From the NCBI RefSeq assembly GCF_003086295.3, contig NC_092042.1, forward strand, positions 42,021,419 through 42,085,418: a stretch of 64,000 nt of DNA, given 5' to 3'. Below are positions 34,227-44,013 of the stretch, in pieces (the stretch's first letter is position 1; every line of letters begins with the position of its first letter). Under the pieces are notes generated by a model. That model was not told where the DNA came from, made no database searches, and saw only the letters and a program-made list of their open reading frames with translations. A program made the position numbers and the translations under genes. Source of the stretch: Arachis hypogaea (Eukaryota; Streptophyta; Magnoliopsida; Fabales; Fabaceae).

Positions 34227-34790
34227 GATCCTGGCAAGTTCTTAATATGTTGTACCATAGGCACCATGACCTTTGAAAAGGCTCTATGTGATCTGGGGTC
34301 AGGGATAAATCTTATGCCACTCTCTGTAATGGAGAAGCTGGAGATCATTGAGGTACAGCCTGCCTTGTTCTCATTACAATTGGAAGACAAGTCATTAAGG
34401 CAAGCTTATGGAATAGTGGAGGATGTGTTAGTAAAGGTTGAAGGCCTTTACATCCCTGCTGATTTCATAATCTTAGACACTAGGAAGGAAGAGGATGAAT
34501 GCATCATCCTTGGAAGACCTTTCCTAGCCACAGCAGAAGCTGTGATAGATGTCAACAGAGGTGAATTAGCCCTTCAATTGAATGGGGACTACCTTGTGTT
34601 TAAGGCACATGGCCATCCCTCTGTGACAAAAGAGAGTAAACATGAAGAGCTTCTCTCAGTTCAGAGTCAAAAAGAGCCCCCACAGTCAAACTCTAAGTTT
34701 GGTGTTGTGAGGCCACAACCAAACTCTAAATTTGATGTTAAGATCCCATATCCAAACTCTAAGTTTGGTGTTGGGACTATACAACATTGA
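34227..34790 (+). CDS. Element B aspartic protease domain
   Basis: Same frame as gag after the TAA at 34224-34226. An ATG lies at 34266. The retropepsin-like core has CDLGSGINLMPLSVM at the active site (most relatives have CDLGASINLMP, so one residue differs) and CIILGRPFLATAEAVID near its end. The tail carries three tandem peptide units of about 12-14 residues with cores SKFGV, SKFDV and SKFGV, encoded by the same AAGTTTGGTGT word that recurs in noncoding parts of the element. It ends at 34790 with no RT following. Either inactive or supplied by readthrough. Confidence 0.75.
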   Translation, partial: DPGKFLICCTIGTMTFEKALCDLGSGINLMPLSVMEKLEIIEVQPALFSLQLEDKSLRQAYGIVEDVLVKVEGLYIPADFIILDTRKEEDECIILGRPFLATAEAVIDVNRGELALQLNGDYLVFKAHGHPSVTKESKHEELLSVQSQKEPPQSNSKFGVVRPQPNSKFDVKIPYPNSKFGVGTIQH

Positions 34791-34853
34791 CCTGATCACC
34801 TTTGTGGCTCCATGAGAGCCACTGTCAAGCTATTGACATTAAAGAAGCGCTTG

Positions 34854-34869
34854 TTGGGAGGCAACCCAA
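34854..34869 (+). promoter_or_regulatory. Conserved TGGG-AGGCAA-CCCA hairpin, element B
   Basis: TTGGG-AGGCAA-CCCAA, a 5-bp stem and 6-nt loop, 64 bases after the protease stop and preceded by AAGAAGCGCTTG. The stem differs from A by a C-G to T-A change on both sides. Confidence 0.65.
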
Positions 34870-35009
34870 TTTTATTTATCTAATTTTTATTTTATTGTTA
34901 TTTTGTGTTTTATTAGGTACATGATCACGAGGAGTCACAAAAAAATCATAAAAATTAAAAACAGAATAAAAAACAACAGAAGAAAAAAATCACACCTTGG
35001 AGGAAGCAC

Positions 35010-35290
35010 AGGCTGGCATTCAACACCAGTAAGAAGCATCTGGCTGGCGTTCAACGCCAGAACAGAGCATCAACCTGGCGCTGAACGCCAGAAACAAGCA
35101 ACATTCTGGCGCTGAACGCCAGGAATGTGCCTAAGAAGAAAAGCTGGCGCTGAACGCCAGTAACAAGCATGAAACTGGCGTTCAACGCCAGAAACATGCT
35201 TTACATGGGCGTTGAACGCCCAGAATGTGCACCACACGGCGTTTAAACGCTAGAATGGTGTGCAAAGGCAATTTAAACGCCTATTTGGTG
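35010..35290. repeat. Regularly spaced GGCGNTNAACGCC palindrome array in B
   Basis: Nine units of CTGGCGTTCAACGCCAG or CTGGCGCTGAACGCCAG occur about every 33-40 bp. The spacers are themselves related (AACAAGCAT-like). The layout superficially resembles a CRISPR array, but the spacers are not unique and the context is a retrotransposon. The last units are degenerate. Confidence 0.8.
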
Positions 35291-35729
35291 CAGGGATGGA
35301 ATTCTTTGACACCTTAAGATCTGTGGACCCCACAGGATCACCTCAGGATCTGTGGACCCCACAGGATCCCCACCTACTATATTCTTACCTTACCTCCTAA
35401 TCCTATTTTTGTGATGACTGTTCCCCATGTCACACTTCCCAACACTCTTCACCAATCACCTTAATTTCTCTTCCCAATCACCCCCTTCACCACTCACATT
35501 CATCCACTCTTCCCCATAAACCCCACCTACCTTCAAAAATTCAAAACCCTTTTTCCCACCCATTCCCACCCTAAATGGCCGACTAAACACTCCCCCCTCT
35601 CCCTATATATACCCTTCCATTCTACTTCATTTTCACACAACACAACCCCCTCTTCTTCCCCTTGGCCGAACCTACATCTCTCCCTCTCCTCCATATTTTC
35701 TTCTTTTTCTTCTTCTCTTCTTTCTTCTT

Positions 35730-35761
35730 TTGCTCGAGGACGAGCAATATTTTAAGTTTGG
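35730..35761 (+). promoter_or_regulatory. AGGA-loop hairpin and AAGTTTGGTGT module before the extra ORF of B
   Basis: TTGCTCG-AGGA-CGAGCAA (35730-35747) followed by TATTTTAAGTTTGGTGT. The ORF start is 44 bases further on. This is the same order as in A, with one compensated stem pair. Confidence 0.65.
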
Positions 35762-35804
35762 TGTGGTAAAAGCATAAGCTTTTTTTGTTTTTCCATTACC
35801 ATCA

Positions 35805-36953
35805 ATGGCACCTAAAGTCGGAGAATCCTCTAGAAAAGGAAAAGGGAAGACAAAAGCTTCCACCTCCGAGTCATGGGAGATGGAAAGATTCATCTCCAAG
35901 AGCCATCAAGACCACTTCTATGATGTTGTGGCAAAGAAGAAGATGATCCCTGAGGTCCCTTTCAAGCTCAAGAAGAATGAGTATCTGGAGATCCGACATG
36001 AAATCCGAAGAAGAGGTTGGGAAGTCCTAACCAACCCCATGCAACAAGTCAGAATCTTAATTGTTCAAGAGTTCTATGCCAATGCATGGATCACTAGGAA
36101 CCATGATCAAAGTATGAGCCCGAATCCAAAGAATTATCTCACAATGGTTCGGGGGAAATAATTAGATTTTAGTCCGGAAAATGTGAGGTTGGCATTCCAC
36201 TTGCCCATGATGCAAGGAGATGAACGCCTCTACACTAGAAGGGTCAACTTTAATCAAAGGTTGGACCAAGTCCTAATGGACATATGTGTGGAAGGAGCTC
36301 AATGGAGAAGAGACTCCAAAGGCAAGCCAGTTCAACTAAGAAGACTGGACCTCAAGCCTGTGGCTAGAGGATGGTTGGAGTTCATTCAACGCTCCATCAT
36401 TCCTACTAGCAACCGATCTGAAGTTACTGTGGATCGGGCCATCATGATTCATAGCATCATGATTGGAGAGGAAGTAGAAGTTCATGAGGTCATCTCCAAT
36501 GAAATCTACAAAATAGCCGACAAGTCCTCCACCATGGCAAGGCTAGCTTTTCCTCACCTTATTTGCCATCTATGTTACTGAGCTGGAGTTATCATAGAAG
36601 GAGACATCCCCATTGAAGATGATAAGCCCATCACCAAGAAGAGGATGGAGCAAGCAAGAGAGATCCCTCACGGTTCTCAAGAGATGCATGAGGAAGCTCA
36701 TCATCAAGAAATCCCTGAGATGCCTCAAGGGATGCACTTTCCTCCCAACAACTATTGGGAGCAACTCAGCACTTCCTTAGAAGATTTAAGCCACAATGTG
36801 GAACAATTAAGGGTGGAACATCATGAGCACTCCATCATTCTCCATGAAATAAGAGAAGATCAAAGAGCAATGAGGGAGGAGCAACAAAGGCAAGGAAGGG
36901 ACATAGAAGAGCTTAAGGACATTATGGGACCTTCAAGAAGAAGACGCCACTAA
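35805..36953 (+). pseudogene. Extra ORF of element B (putative plant transposon protein family), two stops
   Basis: A frame of 382 codons that is continuous from ATG 35805 to 36953 except for two nonsense codons: TAA at 36159-36161 and TGA at 36579-36581. There is no frameshift. It begins MAPKVGESSRKGKGK (A: MAPKGKQTTPRGKK) and shares LDLKPVARGWLEFIQRSI, SNRSEVTVDRAIMIHSIM and a charged, probably coiled-coil C-terminus (REEQQRQGRDIEELKD) ending in RRRRH. The family is annotated as putative plant transposon protein; biochemical role unknown. Its retention in an element lacking RT and integrase suggests it is useful to the family in cis or trans. Confidence 0.8.
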
Positions 36954-37999
36954 AGGTGGATTCATTCCTTGTTCTTATTTCTTTTTGTTTTTCGGTTTTT
37001 AATGTTGTGTTTATCTATGTTTTGTGTCTCTACTTCATGATCATTAGTATGTAGTAACCATGTCTTAAAGCTATGAATAAAATCCATTAATCCTTCACCT
37101 CTCTTAAATGAAAAATGTTTTAATTCAAAAGAACAAGAAGTACATGAATTTTGAATTTATCCTTGAATTTAATTTAATTATATTGATGTGGTGACAATAC
37201 TTTTTGTTTTCTGAATGAATGATTGAACAGTGCATATGACTTTTGATATTGTTGTTTATGAATGTTAAAATTGTTGGCTCTTGAAAGAATGATGAACAAA
37301 GAGAAATGTTATTGATGATCTGAAAAATCATGAAATTGATTCTTGAAGCAAGAAAAAGCAGTGAAAAAGAAAGCTTGCAAAAAAAATAGAAAGAAAAAGA
37401 AAAAGCAAGCAGAAAAAGCCAATAGCCCTTAAAACCAAAAGGCAAGGGTAAAAAGGATCCAAGGCTTTGAGCATCAATGGATAGGAGGGCCCAAGGAAAT
37501 AGTTCCAGGCCTAAGCGGCTAAATCAAGCTGTCCCTAACCATGTGCTTGTGGCATGCAGGTCCAAGTGAAAAACTTGAGACTGAGTGGTTAAAGTCGTAA
37601 TCCAAAGCAAAAAAAGTGTGCTTAAGAGCTCTGGACACCTCTAACTGGGGACTCTAGCAAAGCTGAGTCACAATCTGAAAAGGTTCACCCAGTTATGTGT
37701 CTATGGCATTTGTGTATCTGGTGGTAATACTGGAAAACAAAATGCTTAGGGCCACGGCCAAGACTCATAAATAGCTGTGTTCAAGAATCAACATGCTTAA
37801 CTAGGAAAGTCAATAACACTATCTGAACTCTGAGTTCCTAGAGACGCCAATCACTCTGAACTTTAAGGGAAAAAGTGAGATGCCAAAACTGTTCAAAAGC
37901 AAAAAGCTACAAGTCCCGCTCATCTAATTATAATTAATATTCATTGATATTTTGGAATTTATAGTATATTCTCTTCTTTTTATCCTAATTGATTTTCAG
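36954..37999 (+). other. Element B 3' noncoding block conserved with A
   Basis: No supported gene. The A-rich part (37120-37490) and the region 37490-37930 align with 18288-18610 and 16330-16807 of A. Blocks such as GACTGAGTGGTTAAAGTCGT and ACCCAGTTATGTGTC are nearly identical. Confidence 0.7.
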
Positions 38000-38036
38000 T
38001 TACTTGGGGACAAGCAACAATTTAAGTTTGGTGTTG
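38000..38036 (+). promoter_or_regulatory. Pre-LTR module of B (hairpin plus AAGTTTGGTGT)
   Basis: TTACTTG-GGGA-CAAGCAA (38000-38017), six of seven stem positions paired, followed by TTTAAGTTTGGTGT and then the 3' LTR at 38037. It is in the position expected for the polypurine tract, although the purine run (TTGGGGA) is short. Confidence 0.55.
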
Positions 38037-39752
38037 TGATGAGCGGATAATTTATACGCTTTTTGGCATTGTTTTTAGGTAGTTTTTAGTAAGTTCAAGC
38101 TACTTTTAGGGATGTTTTCATTAGTTTTTATGTTAAATTCACATTTCTAGATTTTACTATGAGTTTGTGTGTTTTTTTGTGATTTCAGGTAATTTCTGGC
38201 TGAAATTGAGGGACTTGAGCAAAACTCTGAAAAAGGCTGACAAAAGGACTGCTGATGCTGTTGGAATCTGACCTCTCTGCACTCGAAATGGATTTTCTGG
38301 AGATACAGAACTCCAAATGGCGTGCTCTCAACGGCGTTGGAAAGTAGACATCCAGAGCTTTCCAACAATATATAATAGTCCATACTTTATTCGGAAATTG
38401 ACGATGTAACTTGGCGTTGAACGCCAAGTACATGCTGCTGTCTGGAGTTAAACGCCAGAAACACGTCATGATCCGGAGTTGAACGCCCAAAACACGTTAT
38501 AACTTGGAGTTCAACTCCAAGAAAAGCCTCAGCTCGTGGATAGATCAAGCTCAGCCCAAGCATACACCAAGTGGGCCCCGGAAGTGGATTTATTCATTAA
38601 ATACTTACTCATGTAAACCCTAGTAGCTAGTCTAGTATAAATAGGATAAGTTACTAGTGTATTAATAGTCTTTTGACCACGTTTCATCTTTGGTCTCAGT
38701 TTTGTATTATTCTTCATCTTAAGAGGCTATTGATCACGTTTTTGGGGGCTGGCCATTCGGCCATGCCTGAACGTTTTACTTATATATTTTCAACAGTGGA
38801 GTTTCTGCACACCATAGATTAAGGGTGTGGAGCTCTGCTGTACCTCAAGTTTCAATACAATTATTATTACTTTCTATTCAATTCTCTTCTATTCTTATTC
38901 CAAGATATACGTTACACTTAACTTTGATGAATGTGATGATCCGTGACACTCATCATCATTCTCACCTATGAACGCGCGTGACTGACAACCACTTCCGTTC
39001 TACTCTAGGTCGGGCGCATATCTCTTAGATTCCCCAACAGAATCTTTGTGGTATAAGCTAGATAGATGGCGGCATTCATGAGGATCCGGAAAGTCTAAAC
39101 CTTGTCTATGGTATTCCGAGTAGGATTCTGGGATTGAATGACTGTGACGAGCTTCAAACTCCTCAAGGCTGGGCGTGATGACAAGCGCAAAAGAATCAAG
39201 GGATTCTATTCCAACCTGATTGAGAACCGACAGATGATTAGCCGTGCCGTGACAGAGCATAGGAACGTTTTCACTGAGAGGATGGGATGTAGCCATTGAC
39301 AACGGTGATGCCCTACATACAGCTTGCCATGGAAAGGAGTAGGAAGGATTGGATGAATGTAATAAGAAAATAGAGATACGAGAGGAGCACAGCATCTTCA
39401 CATACTTATCTGAAATTCCCACTATTGCTTTACATAAGTATTTCTATCCCATTTTATTTTCTATTTATTTATTAATTTTTGAACTCACCATAAACCAATT
39501 TAATCTGCCTAACTGAGATTTACAAGGTGACCATAGCTTGCTTCATACCAACAATCTCTGTGGGATTGACCCTTACTCACGTAAGGTATTACTTGGATGA
39601 CCCAGTACACTTGCTGGTTAAGTTGAATGGAGTTATGATCACACCAGGGATTATTAAGATCCCAATCTATCACACCATGATCTCTTTGGGGTATTTTTGA
39701 TTTCACACGAATACAAAGAGACCAACTTTGAGGATCACAATTTCGTCCACCA
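38037..39752 (+). mobile_element. Element B, 3' LTR
   Basis: 1716 bp, same length and ends as the 5' LTR. TATAAATA at 38636-38643; palindrome group 38406-38520. Confidence 0.93.
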
Positions 39753-40803
39753 ATTCCATTAGCCTAGGCCAAGAGTAGAGGAAACTACTCAAAAACTAGT
39801 GAAAACATTTTATCAAACACTTAGTGTGCAAGAAAAGTAAACATCATAAAATGCGAGAATTAAAAGAAACCCAGAACCATCATAAACAAGAAATCAATAA
39901 TAGCAAGCAAGATCAACATAAAGGAACATGGAAACATAAATTTGCATTAAAGAAAATTGAGATCAACAAATGTTCATAAACATAAAAGAGGACAAAATAA
40001 GAGATTAACAAGAGAAACTAGAAGAACAAAGACAATAGAACACTAAAATGTAAAGATAATTGAAATCAAAACAAGAATTGAAAGATGAATTTGAGAGTGA
40101 TTAACCTAACTTTATTCTAATTTCTATCCTAAATCTAGAGAGAGGAGAGAGAGCCTCTCTATCTAGAATTCTAGCCTAAAACATGATGAAAACTAAAATA
40201 TGGCTACTTGGTTCATTCCCCCTTCAATCCTTGGGTTCAATAGCATCAGAAATGAGTTGGATTGGGCCCAAAATGAGCTAGAAATCGCTGGCCACGAGTT
40301 GCTCTTTAGTGGGTCACGTGCTCAATCGGCGCGTCCGCGCACATTGCACATGCGCGCCCCTACACTAGAAGCAACATGTAGCAAAATTTATATCATTTTG
40401 AAGCCTCGGATGTTAGCTTTCCAACGCAACTAGAACCGCCTCATTTAGACCTCTGTAGCTCAAGTTATGGTTGTTTGAGTGCGAAGAGATCAGGCTTGAC
40501 AACTTTACGGTTCCTTCATTTCTTCATGGGTTCTCCCACTTTGCATGCTTTTCTCCTCACTTCTTCCATTCAATACTTGCCTTATGAACCTGAAATCACT
40601 CAACAAACATATCAAGGCATCAAATGGAATTTAAAGTGAATTAAATTTAGCTATTTTAGGGCCTAAAAAGCATGTTTTTACATTTAAGCACAAATCAAGG
40701 GAGAATTGCAAAACCATACTATTTCATTGAATAAATGTGAGAAAAGGTGATAAAATCCCCCAAAATAAGTACAAGATAAACCACAAAATCGGGGTTTGTC
40801 AAA
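39753..40803 (-). mobile_element. Element C, 3' LTR, second piece
   Basis: Continues the LTR from 29346 after B. It matches 55812-56857 and ends GGTTTGTCA. It contains a CpG-rich patch (40310-40365). The plus-strand frame 40200-40433 has a twin at 56255-56488 because both are LTR copies. Confidence 0.9.
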
Positions 40804-40825
40804 TCTCTCCACACTTAAACCAAGC

Positions 40826-40839
40826 ATGTCCTCACGCTA
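40826..40839 (-). promoter_or_regulatory. Pre-LTR hairpin with AGGA loop, element C
   Basis: The sense strand reads GCGTG-AGGA-CATGC, a 5-bp stem with one G-T pair, then TTGGTTTAAGTGTGGAGAG and the LTR. Confidence 0.55.
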
Positions 40840-42306
40840 AGAATAAAGAAGGACAATAAAAGGGTATGAACATTTATTCAATGCAAAGAAACTATATAAA
40901 CCTATCTACATGCATGCAACTAAATGCAAAATGTTTCTACCTACTTGGTCAAAAGCAAATCAATCTCCAAGAGCATGTATGAACAAGTGCGGCTAAGATC
41001 ATATGATGATTCATGAATCCTACCAATTCAAACATTAAAATGAAGTTCAAGTAGACTTGCAAGAGGAAAGCTCATGAAAGCCGAGAACAAGGAATTGAGC
41101 ATCGAACCCTCACCGGAAGTGTATCTGCTCTAGTCGCTCTAGTGTATAGGGTCGATTCACTCAATTCTCTTCTAATCATGCTTTCCATGATTTGTTTTTC
41201 ATCTAACAATCAACAATTATTCAATGCATGCATACATTCACCATGAGGACTTGTTCATAGGTTGTAATGGGGCTAGGGTAAAGGTATGAATGCATATGGT
41301 CAAGTGAGCTTGAAATTTAGATCTTTGATCAACTTAAGCTTCCCACCTAACCTATAACCACCTATACAATTTGAGTACTAACCTAACTACCCATTCTTTA
41401 CTTTTTCACATACTCATGCATTCTCTTTTGATTCACATTTCATATGCATTGATTCTTTATTGTTTGAGCTTCACTTTGGGGCATTTTGTCCCCTTTTTAT
41501 TTCTTTTTTTATTGTTTTTCTTTTCTCTTTTTTTTGTTTTTGTTTTTTTTCTTTATCATTTTTTTAGGCTTATCCAAATATATCAATGCATATGGTTTTA
41601 TATCTTTAATACATAAGTATGTACCCAATTTCCAAAATTTTTAACAAAAATACAAAAATTACACTTTTACCTCAACCAATGTCCCATGTTTCCCATACCC
41701 AAATGATACACACCCTCACTAGCCTAAGCTAATCAAAGATCAAAATTAAGGACATTTATTATTTTTCACTTAGGGGTAGTGATGTGCTAAAATTAAGAAC
41801 AAAAGGGATTAAATAGGCTCAAATTTGGCTAACAATGGTTGATGAAAGGTAGGCTATTTGGGTAAGTAAGCTAAATGAAATGATAGCCTCAATCATATAA
41901 ATGCATGTATACATAGAATAATGGACATATAGAATCAAACAAAGCAAGAATTACAATCATAGAAAGAAAACAATGCACACAAGAATGGAAAATAAGTGGT
42001 TATAAGATGTAACCACGCAATTTGGCTCAAAACTCACATGCTTGTGTTCTTAGCTCAAAAACCATGTTCCAAAATAAATTCTTCAAGCAAGTTCAACACA
42101 AATTTTTTTTTCAAATTGGTAGGATGCCCTAAAAATAGTTTTTTGGAAAAGAAATCATCACCCTAACCAAGTAGTCCTAAAAGAAATGATAGAATATGTA
42201 CAAATTATAACTAACATGCAACCTATCATGCAATGTGACAACTAACTAACAAAGAAATTGGTGTTGAAAGAAAGAAATTGTTACTCATGGAGATCGGTCG
42301 GACGAC

Positions 42307-42342
42307 CTCCCCACACTTAGAAATTTGCACCATCCTCGGTGC
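42307..42342 (-). promoter_or_regulatory. Internal hairpin module, element C
   Basis: The sense strand reads GCACCG-AGGA-TGGTGC (42327-42342), a 6-bp stem with one G-T pair, followed by TCTAAGTGTGGGGAGG. Relative to G, two pairs changed with pairing retained. Confidence 0.6.
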
Positions 42343-43104
42343 ATGCAAAGAAGAGCAAGGTGGATGGGTTGCTACAATTGATGAGCTTCTTCAAAAGGTT
42401 GTGTGGGTGAACTTGTTTGTTGCCCCATTTAGAAGCTTTTCCATCCCTTTCCCTCTTGGTGGCCAACCTAAAATTAAAGAGAAAGAAGGATAATTAAGCC
42501 TACATCAAAGGTATCAAAGCAAGTAGAACATAGGCGAGGGCTAATGCCAAATGAGAGTAAGGTTCTCACCACATGTTAGCTACGCATGTAAGTGAGAAAA
42601 CAATATAGGCAAAGGGCATATCAATTAATACTTGATGCAAGAGTGAAGTCAGAGCATAAAGAGCACTCAAAAGCATCAAGTTCAACTAGAAAGAATGGGT
42701 TATGAAAGACATGCAAGTTCATATCAATGCATAAAGAATATAAGAGTCATACAAGATTAAGCATTGATTTAAAAGTTTCATCACCCAACAATATCAAACA
42801 AGTCATGAAGCACCAAAATCAATCAAGAAATTCTCAACAATTGAATATAAGAATCCAACACCATTATTAAAATAAGAAACTTAAAAAGAAAATAAGAACA
42901 AGTTATAAAAATAAAATTAAAATGTAATGGGTGATAATATGCAAATGCAACATATAGAAGAAAATGAAAATAAGAAAAATAAAAAAAATAGAATTTTGAA
43001 AAGAAAAGAAGAAGGGAAAGAAAGTAAGAAAGAAAGAAAGAAGAAGAAAGAAGATGGAAGATAGAAAGATAAAGAAAACAAAGCAGAAAATAGGGGAAGC
43101 AGGG

Positions 43105-43325
43105 CGCGGAACCGACGCGTACGCGCACGGTACGCATGCGCGTGGGTGGGTAGGCGGGACAAGCGACGCGTACGCGTGGATGTGAAGATGGCGATCGACG
43201 CGGACACGTTATGCACTCTCGCGCGGGGGTCACGAAGACGGAGTAGGCACAACTTTGGCACAAATCTCTGGTTTTTGTACCAGGAGTGCGATATCCACCA
43301 CCGGCGTGCTCGCGCGCGGATGCCC
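43105..43325. repeat. ACGCGTACGCGT palindrome cluster in C
   Basis: CpG-rich self-complementary words (GACGCGTACGCGCACG, GCGACGCGTACGCGTGG and others) at the place matching 14170-14560 in G, but fewer. Confidence 0.65.
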
Positions 43326-43525
43326 TTTTTTTTTCTTCTTCTTCTTTTTTTTTCAAAAGCAGGGCACTCTCCTAATTTACAAGCATTCTAAAACAATCAA
43401 AATTAAATTCAACAACAAATCTTTTTGGTTTTTGAAAAATTTTCAAATACACTAAAAACAAAACTTATACTACAAGCAACCTACTTAATCAACAATCTAA
43501 ACTAATCAAAACACACTAATACAAC

Positions 43526-43973
43526 TGTTCATACCCTGACCGGGCTCCTCCAACTCGGCAAAATCCATGAAAGGTCTGACCTCGTCCCAAGGCCCACGCC
43601 TGAGGTCGGACCTCGGACAATAGCGCTAAGAAGGCCCATCAAAAGGAACGCAGCCCAAAACCTAAAGGCCGAAAAGGCCTAGAAAAGGCGGTTCCACAAA
43701 GATAGAGATAAAACTCCCAAAAAGATAAGATAAGATAAGAATATCTTATCCAGGGGAGATCACGGCCAACTACTATAAATACACTGGAGCATCCAGGTAT
43801 GGCACACATTCCACATTCTACACATATCTGCTTGGACCCATGCTAACTTAAGCATCGGAGTGTCATTGCAGGTACCACCACCAATCACTCTACATATCAA
43901 GCTCGGGTCCCTGACCCCCACCTCGGGCTTCTCCAGACGACCGAGCTATACGTTTTAGGTAACCCCCGGAACA
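43526..43973 (+). mobile_element. Element E, 5' LTR
   Basis: Starts TGTTCATACCC and ends CCCCCGGAACA. TATA box at 43774-43781. Contains repeated GATAAGATAAGAT words near 43720. Confidence 0.95.
43774..43781 (+). promoter_or_regulatory. TATA box of the E LTR
   Basis: TATAAATA, present also in the 3' LTR (52808-52815) and, inverted, in the F LTR (57998-58005). Confidence 0.65.
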
Positions 43974-43974
43974 T

Positions 43975-43992
43975 TGGCGCCGTTGCCGGGGA
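43975..43992 (+). other. Element E primer-binding site (tRNA-Asp)
   Basis: TGGCGCCGTTGCCGGGGA, a full 18-base complement of the plant tRNA-Asp 3' end, one base after the LTR. Confidence 0.9.
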
Positions 43993-44013
43993 CCTGGAAG
44001 TCATCCCTTTACC

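Larger units (their letters stand above)
29347..39752 (+). mobile_element. Element B, complete non-autonomous Athila-like retrotransposon
   Basis: 10,406 bp: two LTRs of exactly 1716 bp, TG...CA ends, target duplication ATTCC (29342-29346 and 39753-39757). Interior: PBS, long leader, gag, protease, TGGG hairpin, palindrome array, AGGA hairpin, extra ORF (two stops), 3' noncoding block, pre-LTR module. RT, RNase H and integrase are absent, and protease ends in its own stop. The two LTRs differ at about 40 positions by eye (near 97.7 percent identity). It is inserted in the 3' LTR of C. Confidence 0.93.
40804..43525 (-). mobile_element. Element C, internal noncoding region
   Basis: Begins on the sense-strand 3' side with a polypurine tract (AAGTGTGGAGAG) adjoining the LTR. 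It parallels G 12053-14674 block by block. No ORF with domain content; T-rich and A-rich frames (41371-41616, 42823-43356, 42917-43261) are composition artefacts. E is inserted after ACAAC at 43521-43525. Confidence 0.7.

Noticed and set aside
35010..35290. CRISPR array
   Set aside because: The repeats are palindromic and evenly spaced, but the spacers are related to each other, no cas genes exist, and the DNA is a plant retrotransposon interior.
37490..37930. tRNA or other structured RNA gene in the conserved 3' block
   Set aside because: No cloverleaf, anticodon arm or T-loop consensus could be drawn; conservation is better explained by shared element ancestry.
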